64,000 bases of DNA, taken from Gonatopus flavifemur. Taxonomy: Eukaryota > Arthropoda > Insecta > Hymenoptera > Dryinidae. The stretch lies in assembly GCA_018340375.1 (NCBI GenBank), contig JAFFJZ010000001.1, forward strand, positions 68,254,001 to 68,318,000. The letters run 5' to 3'. The notes under the pieces were generated by a model that saw only the letters and a program-made list of their open reading frames with translations, was not told the DNA's origin and did no database searches. Each line of letters opens with the position of its first letter. Position 1 is the first letter of the stretch. Made by a program: the position numbers and the translations under genes. Shown here piece after piece: positions 55,201-64,000 of the stretch.

Positions 55201-58200
55201 TCAATTTCCGATACATGTATATGAAATTTATCATGAATTTAACTGAAAATTTCGAACCTTATGAGATTTTGACTATCATTTTCCAGTGAAATATGTAAAA
55301 TTCCTAACGCATGTATGTGACAATTACTTCCGAACCTTTAAGTGAAGTTTTCAATAGAGACTTTCTACATTGTACATTGTATAAACCCAAGTAGCACAAG
55401 AACTTCTCAAATATGCGATGGTGACTCTATGAATGTGAAAGGGATGTGCGAATGAGACTATTTTGGATAAATTCGTTAAGATATTCTATGGAGGTGCATA
55501 GCACATAATTATTCGAAACAATCTCATTTGGAGGTTCTATGCATGTTCGTAGGATTTTCCAAACACGCTCTTAGCATTTCTAACCTCTTCTGCTACTTGG
55601 GAGGACCTACTTCCTACTTCTCGTAGGAAAAATGTGATACGAAAATACCAGTCATTCAAATGTCCTGGGTGTATTCAGCGAGAATTTTGCCTTCTATTCC
55701 GATCACCCCCTATTCCCTTCATGATAACTATCAAGATTTGCTCTGATATTAATCAAACTCATTTGCCACACAGTTACAGGTTCGAAACCGCGTTTCGAGA
55801 TCAAGATTCACAAGCGAAGGATGAACAGCTGAGAAATTCCTACGCCAGTCTCACTGTTGGAATCCAAAGCCATAAGAAAGCCATTGAGTATGTAATTCAG
55901 TTACAGTTTACACACAAGCTGCCATATTCGACGCAAAAACGATATTCACATAGCTGCAACGATTCGATTCAAATGAGCGTATCCCGTATAGGAATTGATC
56001 AATGGCGCAGGAGTGGGACAAAGTTGACAAAGCTTGGCCGAGCTTTTGAAATCAAGTTTGGGGCAATTTCAAAATAATAAGATAACGCCTCCTCTGTTCC
56101 CATTGATTTTGTTAATTTTCTACACTGAGGAAAAAGATTGTTTAGCCAACGAGATATACAGGGTGTCCCAGAACAAGGTATCGACCTTTCACCAGCGTGT
56201 TCCTGAGAGGAAACTGAACGACTTCTCCATTTACCTTCTTTTTGATTCGAGGATTAGTTTCAGAGTTGATTTCAACGAATCAAGTGGATGCTACATAAGT
56301 ATACTCTTCGATCATTGGACTAGCCGATGTACTTGCCACGTGAATGATCAATTAATTTTTTTCATAACTTGAAAACTAAGCTTCGGATCGAAAAATGTCA
56401 AATGGGAAATTTGTTTAGTTTTCTCTCTGGAATACGCTGGTGAGATATCGGTACTTTGTTCTGGGACACCTTGTATAGTTGGATATGGCGAACGACAACA
56501 TGTAGTTGATATTTCATTCACTTCAACTACATTTTATTCAATCTATCGAATATTCTCTTGACTCAACTAAACCCAATGAACATTATGAGGACGAGGACTT
56601 GAAGACAACTGGAGGGGCTCTTAAAGAGATCTTTATGTCATCCAATGCGTCGACTTAGGAGATCCTGTGGAGGTCTTGTTTCAGATCACTTTATGTTATC
56701 TTAAAGAGAACATTTATAACATAAAGATAACATAAAGTGGTCTTGAACAAGAGCTCTGTAAGATCTCCTAAATCGACGCATTGGATGACATTAAGATCTC
56801 TTTAAGAGCTCCTCCAGTTGTCTCCAAGTCCTCGTCCTCATAATGTTAATTGGGAAATACCGTCGTTCGCGATACCCAACTACATATGCACTTCGCTGCA
56901 CAATCTTTTTTCTCAGTGTATAAATTCAACTGAAAATTCCAAACTTTATGGAATTTTCACCACCAATCTCCAGGGAATATCTGGAAAAGTACGGAGAATT
57001 GCTTAACATGAACATACGTGAAATTTCTATGAGAAAATTCCTATTCAAATCTGGTTCGCATAACCAGACGATTCAGTTATTTTTCACTTCAACCATTCCA
57101 TCTAGTTGCCACAACCAGATTCACGTGATTTTGTCTTGTTTTTCTGGTTATCATAACCAGATTTCCGGTCACTGCAACCATAAATCCTTACCTACGCGAG
57201 GATAACCTTACAGCACCGGACATCTCTACGTTGCCTCTATGTTGCCTCCACGTGGAATCTTCGTTCATCCACGGTCTATCCACGTAGGGTCCACGGAGAT
57301 GCGACGTAGAAATCGGTGGACGTGCTGCTAGGGTGGTTGCTGTGACCACGTCATTTTTTTCTCGGTGTATAAGTAATTATATGACTGTTACTTTGGCGTT
57401 ATATAACTATGTTGACTGGGCCCTGCCAGACATTCAAAATAAAATAGATAGAATGGTAAATTCTTTCAATGTAGCTTTTTTATGAATAATATAATAAAAT
57501 AATAATACAGAGAACTCATTCGTTATCAATTCTGCATAATATTTGTTGATACATTTTCCCAATCATCCACAAAAACATCATTCATTCATAAGTGTACAAT
57601 AACAGTAATTGAAATTTTTCAATGATTTCCAAGGTTTGTGGAACTATTGAAATCTACCTTCTCGACAGCATCGTTTCTTTTACTTATTTTTGGTTTACCA
57701 AACATGAGTATGGCATTGATAAAAGTGAGTAGAATGATGAAATTCTGCTTATTAATGTGGAATGAATGGTCATTGAAAACGTACTGTACAAAAAAAATTT
57801 CCAAAAAGTGTTTCTGGAAGTTCACATTTTTTGGCAAATCACGAAAATTGTTTAGAAATTCACAAAAAATTTGTGGATTCCGTAAATTTTTCACCATATT
57901 TTTCTTTTTGGAAATTTATAAATATCTTTTATAATGAGAAATGTGGCATTCGTACGGAATTTCTCCAATTGATGAAAATATATTGAAAAAAAATGTCTTC
58001 TAACCAAATGAATAGTTTATTTGTCCTCTCTCCATGAAATATTTTTTAGGATTCATGAAATATTTAATCAAATCAAATAATGAAATGCTTGCCTCAAATA
58101 AATAATTTATTCGTTACAAGTAATCAATTTTGGCATCCAATTGAATATTTAATTCCTGCAAATAAATATTTTATCGAGAGAGGACAAATAAATATTTTTT

Positions 58201-60388
58201 CCGGTGTACAGTGTGATGATTTTGTAAACATGGAATTAACAATTGATTTATAATCTTTATCTTTCTACTTTAAAGGGATATCATCGCCAAGAGATCAGCT
58301 GTTTTGTTGTGAGATTCTGCGAAAAGGATGAAATATTATTGGAATATCTTGATGTACCTCTCAGGAGAAATGTGTTTTATCGATACAATCAAATCAATAA
58401 TAAATTCATCGCAACAATAGAATATGTATACACTGTAAAAAATTTTTGTATGAAATTTAATAGAAAAGTATGTGAAGCAATTAACACATACATTTGGTTG
58501 TGAATTTTCAAAGAAACAATTTATTAAAATTCAAGAAGAGGTTTTGAAAATGTGTGAATCATTTCATGTTAGTATGAAATTTCAAAACGATTGTTGAATT
58601 TTCAATGAAATCCTTTTGAAAATTGATCATGAATAGGTATCAAAATTTCAAAGGATTATCGTAAATTTTATAACCTATCGATTGAACTTTCATATACTGG
58701 GAAGTATGAAAAATCAAAATACTAATTTTTATATTCACTATTGATTTTTTGACTATCGTATTTTCAATACAATTCGCATATCTGTATTATAGATATGTAA
58801 GATTATTTCTAAACTAAGGAATAAACTTCCGGAATTCTGGGATTGTGAAATCTCGATTCGAGCTTCCTTCATATTATTGTACATCTTCCTTATATATATT
58901 TATATATTTATATATAAGAAAGATACAAAGATCATATTGAAAACATTGTAGTTCAAAAGTTGATATTGAAGATGAAATTCAGTTTATGGTTCTCATGTGG
59001 ATAGACATCAATATATCAATCCAAAACTTTATAATTGAATTCTGAAAAATATTTAGCATCTTAGTGAACTTGATTATCATCGAAACAGATGATTTTCAAT
59101 TAACAAATTATCACCACGTGATTTATCAATTTTGCCGAAGAACGTTTTATCATTTTGCAGGTACGATTATAAAGCGTGGATCTGCAGAAGACATGCGCAG
59201 TGACTTCGGCGCACAGTGAATTCATAAACTTGTGTATTATTTTTCAACAAAACTATTGAAATTTCATAAATAAAATTGTGAATATTCAAAATGTGATTGA
59301 AATTTCACAAATTAAATTTTGAATATTCAAAATGTGTTTGAAATTTCACAAAAATTATTTGAATTTTTCACATTCATTCAGAATTTTCATATGGTTGTTA
59401 TTGAAATTTCATACTACACTGCAAAATTCAACCATGTAAAAGGAAATTCAAATTATAGAACTGAATCTTACAAAGCATGTTGGAATTTTAATTTTAATAA
59501 AGAATTTTAATACAAAATATTTTGAATTATAATAATACTGATCAAAATTCAAATACGTTTGTGAACATTAAAATAGTAACATGAAATATTAGTGCTATTT
59601 TATATTAAATACGATTCAACTTGCATTTATCTGGAATTTCATAACCAATTTTATATTAGAATTCAAACCTTTTTTTACAGTGTAGAATGAAAAATGGTTC
59701 CTTTGTCTAAAGTACCTTTTCGTCTAGGTGTAAAGAATAGAGGTACATTGAAATATTTCAATCATACTTCACCCTCTTCGCAAACTTTTGCAGAGAAAAT
59801 CAACAAATCTCACGGCCTCGGTATCCTCTTGTGTCAATTGTACCTTCCAAGTGGAATGACTTTTGTGATCACAAGTGATCATTTGTTGATCATGTGTTGC
59901 TAGATAGCAGTTGTGAAAGAACGGCATGACTTGTTGAGATACGTGTTGTACGTTGCTGGTGTATACTTGAATATGTTGCTCCATGCTTATATCAGCGAAA
60001 TGATTCTGAAACACAGTGATCGGTTACCGCAGCGTCTGTAAGTGAGAAAAGTTGTTGTGACATTTCATAATAAGTATTGATTATTCGAATATTTTCTCAC
60101 GTGCATACATTTTGAAATTCAAGATTCCATAGTGAATGGTATAATACGCCGGTACGTGTCCAGAAAATGATACCTTTCGTCATGAGAAGATGCGTGGAAC
60201 CTTGTGTATTGACCGCGGGTAAATTCATCGTTTTGTCCCATGAAACATACGCTAAGGTAAGAATCATTATATTCTAAAGGAATTGGAGTAAAAATTCAAA
60301 AATTGGAATAAAAACTCAAATATTGTTCATTCTCAAGCTTATAAAAACTTCCATGTCGTACTTCACCGTGTTGATAACCATGATGTAA
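49283..60388 (+). CDS. Odorant receptor (insect 7tm_6 family), 9 exons
   Basis: Exons 49283-49429, 50724-50846, 52479-52592, 52669-52930, 55780-55887, 57634-57724, 59904-60037, 60124-60256 and 60338-60388 encode about 387 aa, normal for the family. The start MDEVFDGEYYRINKFLLSAI is the first ATG with the hymenopteran receptor N-terminus; an upstream in-frame TTG (49220) was not used. Hydrophobic segments lie in exons 1, 2, 4 (two), 6 and 7. The C-terminus, LIKTSMSYFTVLITMM, carries the family's SMSYFTVL motif. Insect odorant receptors are seven-helix channel subunits paired with Orco in olfactory neurons. All junctions fit except exon 3/4: the best donor (52592, phase 0) and acceptor (52669, needs phase 1) disagree by one base. 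A donor 8 bases on and an acceptor 10 bases on would restore frame. Otherwise this copy is frameshifted. Confidence 0.85.
49607..50564. mobile_element. 958-bp TTAA-type element with CCTTTGAACTGTAATGTC ends
   Basis: CCTTTGAACTGTAATGTC and GACATTACAGTTTAAAGG are near inverses, preceded by TTAA (49603-49606) and followed by TTGA (50565-50568). Inside, GGTAAACATCGGTCT and GGTAAACACCGGTCT are direct repeats, each followed by an AGACCGC inverse. In intron 1 of the receptor gene. Confidence 0.6.
51079..52017. mobile_element. MITE with CCCATACAGCAGAAATTTTG ends, relative of CCCACACAGCA
   Basis: CCCATACAGCAGAAATTTTG and AAAATTTTTGCTGCATAGG are inverses. AAAAGATGTCTTATGCAACA on the left is mirrored by TGTTGCATAAGAAATCTTTT on the right. 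Interrupted by the TTAA element at 51212-51930. Intron 2 of the receptor gene. Confidence 0.7.
51212..51930. mobile_element. 719-bp TTAA element nested in the CCCATACAGCA MITE
   Basis: GGGGTTAAATACAGTTAAAA and AACTGTATATAACCCC are inverses, flanked by TTAA at 51208-51211 and 51931-51934. Its insertion separates the two halves of the host MITE, so it is the younger element. Confidence 0.75.
53364..54130. mobile_element. MITE with GGTAGCACACG end and GAATATTC words
   Basis: The left end CCCCAGGTAGCACACGCACG and the right end, in reverse, ACCCATGTAACACAGAATA are imperfect inverses. The arms repeat GAATATTC, GAACGTTC and GAATGTTC palindromic words many times. The middle (about 53570-53910) is plain AT-rich sequence. 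Intron 4 of the receptor gene. Confidence 0.5.
54576..55078. mobile_element. 503-bp foldback element with CCCGAAGAGAACATG ends
   Basis: CCCGAAGAGAACATGAAGCT and its exact inverse are the termini. The arms of about 210 bp are nearly identical inversions (GAACGTTC, GAAGCTTC and GAACCTTC words) around an AT-rich loop near 54795-54860. Intron 4 of the receptor gene. Confidence 0.8.
55386..55601. mobile_element. 216-bp MITE with CCCAAGTAGCAC ends
   Basis: CCCAAGTAGCACAAGAA and TTCTGCTACTTGGG are inverses. Similar to the ends of 53364-54130, so possibly the same group. Intron 4, about 180 bp before exon 5. Confidence 0.6.
56159..56473. mobile_element. 315-bp MITE with CAGGGTGTCCCAGAA ends, TA flanked
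   Basis: CAGGGTGTCCCAGAACAAGG and TTTGTTCTGGGACACCTTG are inverses; TA lies at 56157-56158 and 56474-56475. A relative of 35659-36245. Confidence 0.75.
56572..56854. mobile_element. 283-bp hairpin MITE with CCCAATGAACATTATGAGG ends
   Basis: Arms of about 90 bp mirror each other (GGACGAGGACTTG, CATCCAATGCGTCGAC, GGAGATC), with a repeated TAAAGATAACATAAAG palindrome in the centre. Confidence 0.75.
57049..57205. repeat. Block of GGTTATNNTAACCAG words
   Basis: TCTGGTT and AACCAGA words alternate at least six times (TCTGGTTCGCATAACCAGA, TGCCACAACCAGAT, TCTGGTTATCATAACCAGAT). Probably the left part of a MITE ending TTTTCTCGGTGTA near 57365 and interrupted at 57206-57332. Confidence 0.5.
57206..57332. 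mobile_element. 127-bp MITE with CCTTACAGCACC ends and CTACGT/CCACGT words
   Basis: CCTTACAGCACCGGACATC and, in reverse, CCTAGCAGCACGTCCACCG are imperfect inverses; CTACGTTGCC mirrors GCGACGTAG. The interior repeats TCCACGT / ACGTAGG words. Confidence 0.55.
57981..58208. mobile_element. 228-bp MITE, uninterrupted relative of 932-2036
   Basis: Shares AGTTTATTTGTCCTC, GGATTCATGAAATATTTAA, CAAATAAATATTTTAT and GAGAGAGGACAAATAAATA with the copy at 932-2036 in the same order, which reveals the insertion there. Ends CCGGTGTA. Intron 6 of the receptor gene. Confidence 0.65.
58431..59682. mobile_element. 1.25-kb element with CACTGTAAAAAA ends
   Basis: CACTGTAAAAAATTTTTG and CCTTTTTTTACAGTG are inverses. 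Interior words GAATATTCAAAATGTG and TGAAATTTCA(C/T)A repeat, most densely at 59260-59420. The frame at 58243-58503, which crosses the left end, shows no recognised domain. Ends shared with 39716-39952. Confidence 0.45.
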
Positions 60389-60443
60389 GCAGGCTAAAAG
60401 GTTGAAGATATTTCTGTTGAAATAAATATTTGTGAGTATGTAC

Positions 60444-62042
60444 TAGGGGTGCACACGAGACTCGCGGCAAGAACTTGGAAAATGATGTATATTCATCATT
60501 CTACTGTTTGTAAGACATGATTTACTAAACTCAATTGAAGCTTCGTATCAGACGGAACAAATTCGTGACAGGTTTTGATCTTGCAAATGAAAATGATCAA
60601 GATCTATATCGAGATCTGCATTGAGCGTTGCACCGAGACGAGACGAGACTGACAAACGATACCGGAAGCATATCTTGGTTGATCTTGTTTATGAAATCGG
60701 AATGATCGATTATTCCGTTTCATTAGATACGAAGTCGGAATTCTGTGCGGTGGATACCTCATTGGAACACGTTTAAATTAAGATGATGTATTGTAACGTT
60801 TCAAATCTGATGTGCGCGCCAACGGTGTTTAACCGAACCTAATTAAACAATAATTAGACCCCCAATGCCTCTAGCTCGCCGGATCCAAGGTTCAGGAGTG
60901 GGGGAACGCGGGTTACAGACCATTAAATAAACAAAATCAAAGTTAAATTTAATCAATAAACAATAAAGATTTATTATAAAAGTTTGTTCAATAATAAGGA
61001 AAAAAACATTAATCAGAAAAGGTAATTATTTGCTATTTACAACCTTAACCTATTGTTACGCGCATGCGCGGGTCAAATCTTATTGATTTTACAAACCCTT
61101 AGAAAACCGAAGTATTTGCCTATTGTGAAATCTATAGGAGTTCGGTTCCCGCCAATCACGATCAAGCTTTCTTCAAATTGTAATTCTCCCTTCCCTAAGT
61201 AGAGAGAGAGAGAGTTCGAGTGGTCCAAGTGATCATTAATATGTTAAATTTAAGCCGAGAAACCTTGATCGTGTATCGCGTCTAGTTATTCCTAGGATTG
61301 CGCCAATCAAAATGTTTTCCAGTAATTCGGCTAGAAGAGTCGTTTAATGAATCTACTTCGGGTGCGTGACGAGGATCCTACGCTAATTGGTCCGATTCAG
61401 GATGTCCCATCCTCGGCCACCACCAACCCTAAGCTACCTATCAGAAGCAAGTCCCCTACTTGACTGACTCCTGGTGCTCTGTTCTCAGGCTTCAGGATGT
61501 CCCATCCACCAAGAGCTGTTTGAATTGTGGCTTCAGGATGACCCATCCACCAAATGCACAAAGCCGTGACAACAACTATTTTTCGAACACCACCCGTAAC
61601 GATGGTGCCGGACGCTTGTTCCCTTTCCAAAAGTTGAGTTACCTTGTATGGTACTCGGTGCAGTCAGCTGCGTTAGGCGAACAAGAGTGCTGGTATACTG
61701 ACCAGGCACCCCTAGGTATACCCGGAGAAAGTTATTCCCGACTCTAGGCAACGCCATGAGTCGGGTCTCCACCGTGCGGTTCGGGTTCGTACTACTGACC
61801 CCCTCCTTTGGGCAGTGGCGCGCCGCGCGATATACGTCATGCGCTCGGTCAAGCGTATGTTTGCATGAAGGTTCCGAGCGCTCCGTCGGATGGCGCTACT
61901 ATATCCTTTGCACGCACCCGTATTATTGCTCTTATTAAATGTCGCTTCATTTATGCTCTGTCAAAGACAGATGTTTGCTTAAAATAGTGACTCGTCACAG
62001 TATTCTTTTTCAGTCTCGACGAGAATATCGTGTGCACCCCTA
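60444..62042. mobile_element. hAT-like MITE with TAGGGGTGCACACGA ends, split by a solo LTR
   Basis: TAGGGGTGCACACGAGACTC and TATCGTGTGCACCCCTA are inverses. Without the LTR (60792-61999 plus 4 bp) the element is about 390 bp. An 8-bp flanking duplication was not recognisable. Lies between the two receptor genes. Confidence 0.6.
60792..61999. mobile_element. Solo LTR, 1.2 kb, with GTAT target duplication
   Basis: Begins TGTAACG and ends CGTCACA, the usual TGT...ACA termini of LTR retrotransposons, flanked by GTAT at 60788-60791 and 62000-62003. It is less AT-rich than its surroundings, has AATAAA near 60962 and three spaced copies of a CAGGATGTCCCATCC word (61400-61550). No internal gene or second LTR lies in the window, so it is a solo LTR. 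Orientation and superfamily are uncertain. Confidence 0.65.
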
Positions 62043-62180
62043 ATACAGATGGAATATGTTCAATAAAAAAATCATTGCAATTTATTCGCAGTTAGTGATA
62101 TATCCCATCCTGTTCATATCATTATCAATGTTTAGTTCTATATTTTAGTTGATTAACAGCAAATTACAGATATTAATTGA

Positions 62181-63832
62181 AAGTCACCTGGAGAAATGGA
62201 AAGAAAATCTGAAGATACGATGTCAACCTTCATTCCGATGGGAAACACGTATACGATCACGCGTACGTAAGTTGAATTCGAAGATAAATGTTATTTTACC
62301 CTTAGCGATCGAGGAATGAAAATTCTGAAAAATTATCCTACTGATTCGTACAGAAAAATTATTTCACTTCATTGCTAACAATTATTTTTCGCATGGTGTA
62401 TTCTTTTTCCAATTGACCGGAACCATCCCTCAAAAATTCTATGTTTCCTTTTAATACCCTTCGGAGAGAAAAAATTGACGAGCAAAACGCATCACACTCT
62501 GAACGCACTGAGAAATTGATATACTTTTGTGCACTGATATATGACATCGTATTCGAAACAGAATAGAAAACGGTGAATATGATAAAATCAAGGAAAGGCT
62601 TCTCTCCGGAGTAAGATGGGGGTTGTATCAAAACTATGAGATTCGTGTATACGGAAAGAAAAATTGCGGTGAATTCTGCAACAGGGGTGATTTCTATCAT
62701 CACGTGGAACAAATTGTGGTAGTTCTAACCAAATTGGAGGAGATTTAATAGCAATTGCATTGAATTGTCCTACAAGGTTGTTCTTGTCTGATGTTTTATA
62801 ATATGGCAAGTAATTTCTTTACGTGCAGTATTTAAAGCTTTAGGGAAATTTATGAGTATTATGTTCTTGATAATATCGATGATCAAGTTGACACCTTTTG
62901 GTCAGATTTATGATATGAAGAACGATTGGCAAGAACCGTGCTTCTACTTATATCCAAATCAGCCCAGTGCCATTCGCGTTGCCAACAGGAAAATACGAAT
63001 TTTGTTGACTCAATATCATTTTAGCCCCGAATATCAGCAACAAAATTTCGGAAATTATTCATTATTAGTACTCAATTGCAACTATGTTCGCTGAGATGTG
63101 GGTATTTTTGGAAAAAATGACTTTCTTGTAACAAAACTAAAACATTGACAGGAGGAAACTTTTTTTAAATCTCTCTTGTTATAAAAATGTGAAAAACCAA
63201 ATGATTATTTTCAAAATTAAATTTTATTGATACAATAGGAAAGAAATTAAATACCACAATATCGGAGAGATTTCCATGGTGAAGAGTTTTTCTTATTCCA
63301 TTATAGACACTGGGAATATCTTCATCCCATATCTATCGCTTCAAGTTGTTTTATGTGAGGGAAGAAATAAACTAGGGACAGTGTAAAGCTCCGTTCCAAC
63401 GACACCCTCTTCCCATGCACTTGCGTGTCAATTTGAATTAATAGAACGTAATGATTTCAACGTGGAATATGAAATTTTAATAATTATCATCAAAGTGCGA
63501 GGTACAAAAGTGATATTTTAATCAGGAAAAAATTGTTGAGCTATACAATTTCATACGATTCAATGATCTCGATTTTTCATGATAATTCATTTTTCCGATC
63601 ATCTCCGTCTCTAATCGCACGTGAGGTTGATTTCAATTGCATTTTCGAAACAGCTTTTTCCGCTAACAACAATTTCATTCAATATGTAGGAGGGAATTTT
63701 GAAAAATGTCCTTGAGAATGAATGAGATACGAATTTTCTATTACACATTCGATGTGAGGCAATGTATCGCCAGTTTTGGATAAATTTTATATTAGTTGGA
63801 GAAATACCGTGTCCGCAGATGCAAGTCAAAGG
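62181..63832 (+). repeat. Duplicated block upstream of odorant receptor copy 2
   Basis: Collinear with 47291-49282 but without its two MITEs. From about 63325 to the first exon it is almost identical to 48775-49282. The frame at 62852-63094 (hydrophobic start, then GQIYDMKNDWQEP) falls in this block; the other copy is not open there, so it is probably not an exon. Confidence 0.8.
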
Positions 63833-64000
63833 ATGGATGAGATATTCGATAGTAAATCTTATAGGATCAATAAGTTTCTCTTATCTGCAATAGGACAGTG
63901 GCCGTATCAGGATCACAGAGTACGTGCAGTATTCAATATCGTTGGGACCACCCTCCTCGTAATAGCTTATTTGGCAACGGTGAGAGGAAAATCCTTGAAT
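63833..64000 (+). CDS. Odorant receptor copy 2, first exon, cut by window end
   Basis: Exon 63833-63979 (147 bases, 49 codons) followed by GTGAGA. It matches exon 1 of the first receptor in length, splice position and most residues: MDEIFDSKSYRINKFLLSAI, GQWPY, then a hydrophobic end. Start chosen by alignment with copy 1. The rest of the gene is beyond the window. With copy 1 it forms a head-to-tail tandem pair about 14.5 kb apart, the usual arrangement of hymenopteran odorant receptors. Confidence 0.85.
   Translation, partial: MDEIFDSKSYRINKFLLSAIGQWPYQDHRVRAVFNIVGTTLLVIAYLATVRGKSLN

Larger units (their letters stand above)
56121..56920. mobile_element. MITE with TACACTGAG ends carrying two nested MITEs
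   Basis: TACACTGAGGAAAAAGATTG and CAATCTTTTTTCTCAGTGTA are inverses. Inside them, GTTGGATATGGCGAACGAC (about 56478) mirrors GTCGTTCGCGATACCCAAC (about 56864). The arms are separated by elements at 56159-56473 and 56572-56854, both younger. Intron 5 of the receptor gene. Confidence 0.65.

Noticed and set aside
58243..58503. 86-aa frame after AAAG, considered as receptor exon 7
   Set aside because: It lacks receptor motifs, crosses a MITE end, and exon 59904-60037 already joins exon 6 in phase with the expected sequence.
62852..63094. Possible extra receptor exon with a hydrophobic start
   Set aside because: The matching segment of the first duplicate is not open and the peptide does not resemble any receptor exon.

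Overview
The window is a piece of an insect nuclear genome, most likely hymenopteran. It is AT-rich, its genes have GT-AG introns, and two insect-type odorant receptor genes with the N-terminal 'YRINKFLLSAIGQWPYQ' signature typical of Hymenoptera lie in tandem. There is no sign of bacterial sequence, operons or CRISPR. Everything here was read by eye; family names rest on motif recognition, not on database searches.

Layout. 1-7503: gene-poor DNA, probably intron or upstream sequence of the next gene, with nested transposons and an intact 345-aa mariner transposase (5372-6409, minus). 7504-13269: the 3' part of an AF4/FMR2-family gene (lilliputian ortholog), eleven exons ending with the family's C-terminal homology domain. 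13270-22113: long AT-rich, microsatellite-rich DNA, probably partly 3' UTR, with one TTAA-flanked element. 22114-29573: a decayed Helitron on the minus strand, only about 0.8 kb of its own sequence, split by three later insertions (a 2.5-kb foldback element, a 2.9-kb element containing a tandem array, and a frameshifted mariner). 30.7-34.4 kb: small inverted-repeat elements and a hAT-type transposase relic cut by a TTAA-flanked hairpin. 34907-46580: a complete eight-exon arylsulfatase (B-like) of 546 aa, with introns full of MITEs. 46.6-49.3 kb and 62.2-63.8 kb: two copies of a duplicated upstream block. 49283-60388: a nine-exon odorant receptor gene with one splice-phase conflict. 60444-62042: a hAT-like MITE containing a solo LTR. 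63833-64000: first exon of a second odorant receptor, cut by the window end.

The protein-coding genes are unrelated in function: a transcription-elongation scaffold (AF4/FMR2), a lysosomal or secreted sulfatase, and chemoreceptors of antennal neurons. The most striking part of the window is its non-coding architecture. Many short elements are nested up to three or four deep. Several MITE groups share terminal sequences, while the interior of each is built from one short palindromic word repeated many times. At least six elements have or appear to have TTAA target sites. In several cases the host reading frame or host repeat is restored when the inserted element and one target-site copy are mentally removed, which fixes element boundaries and insertion order.
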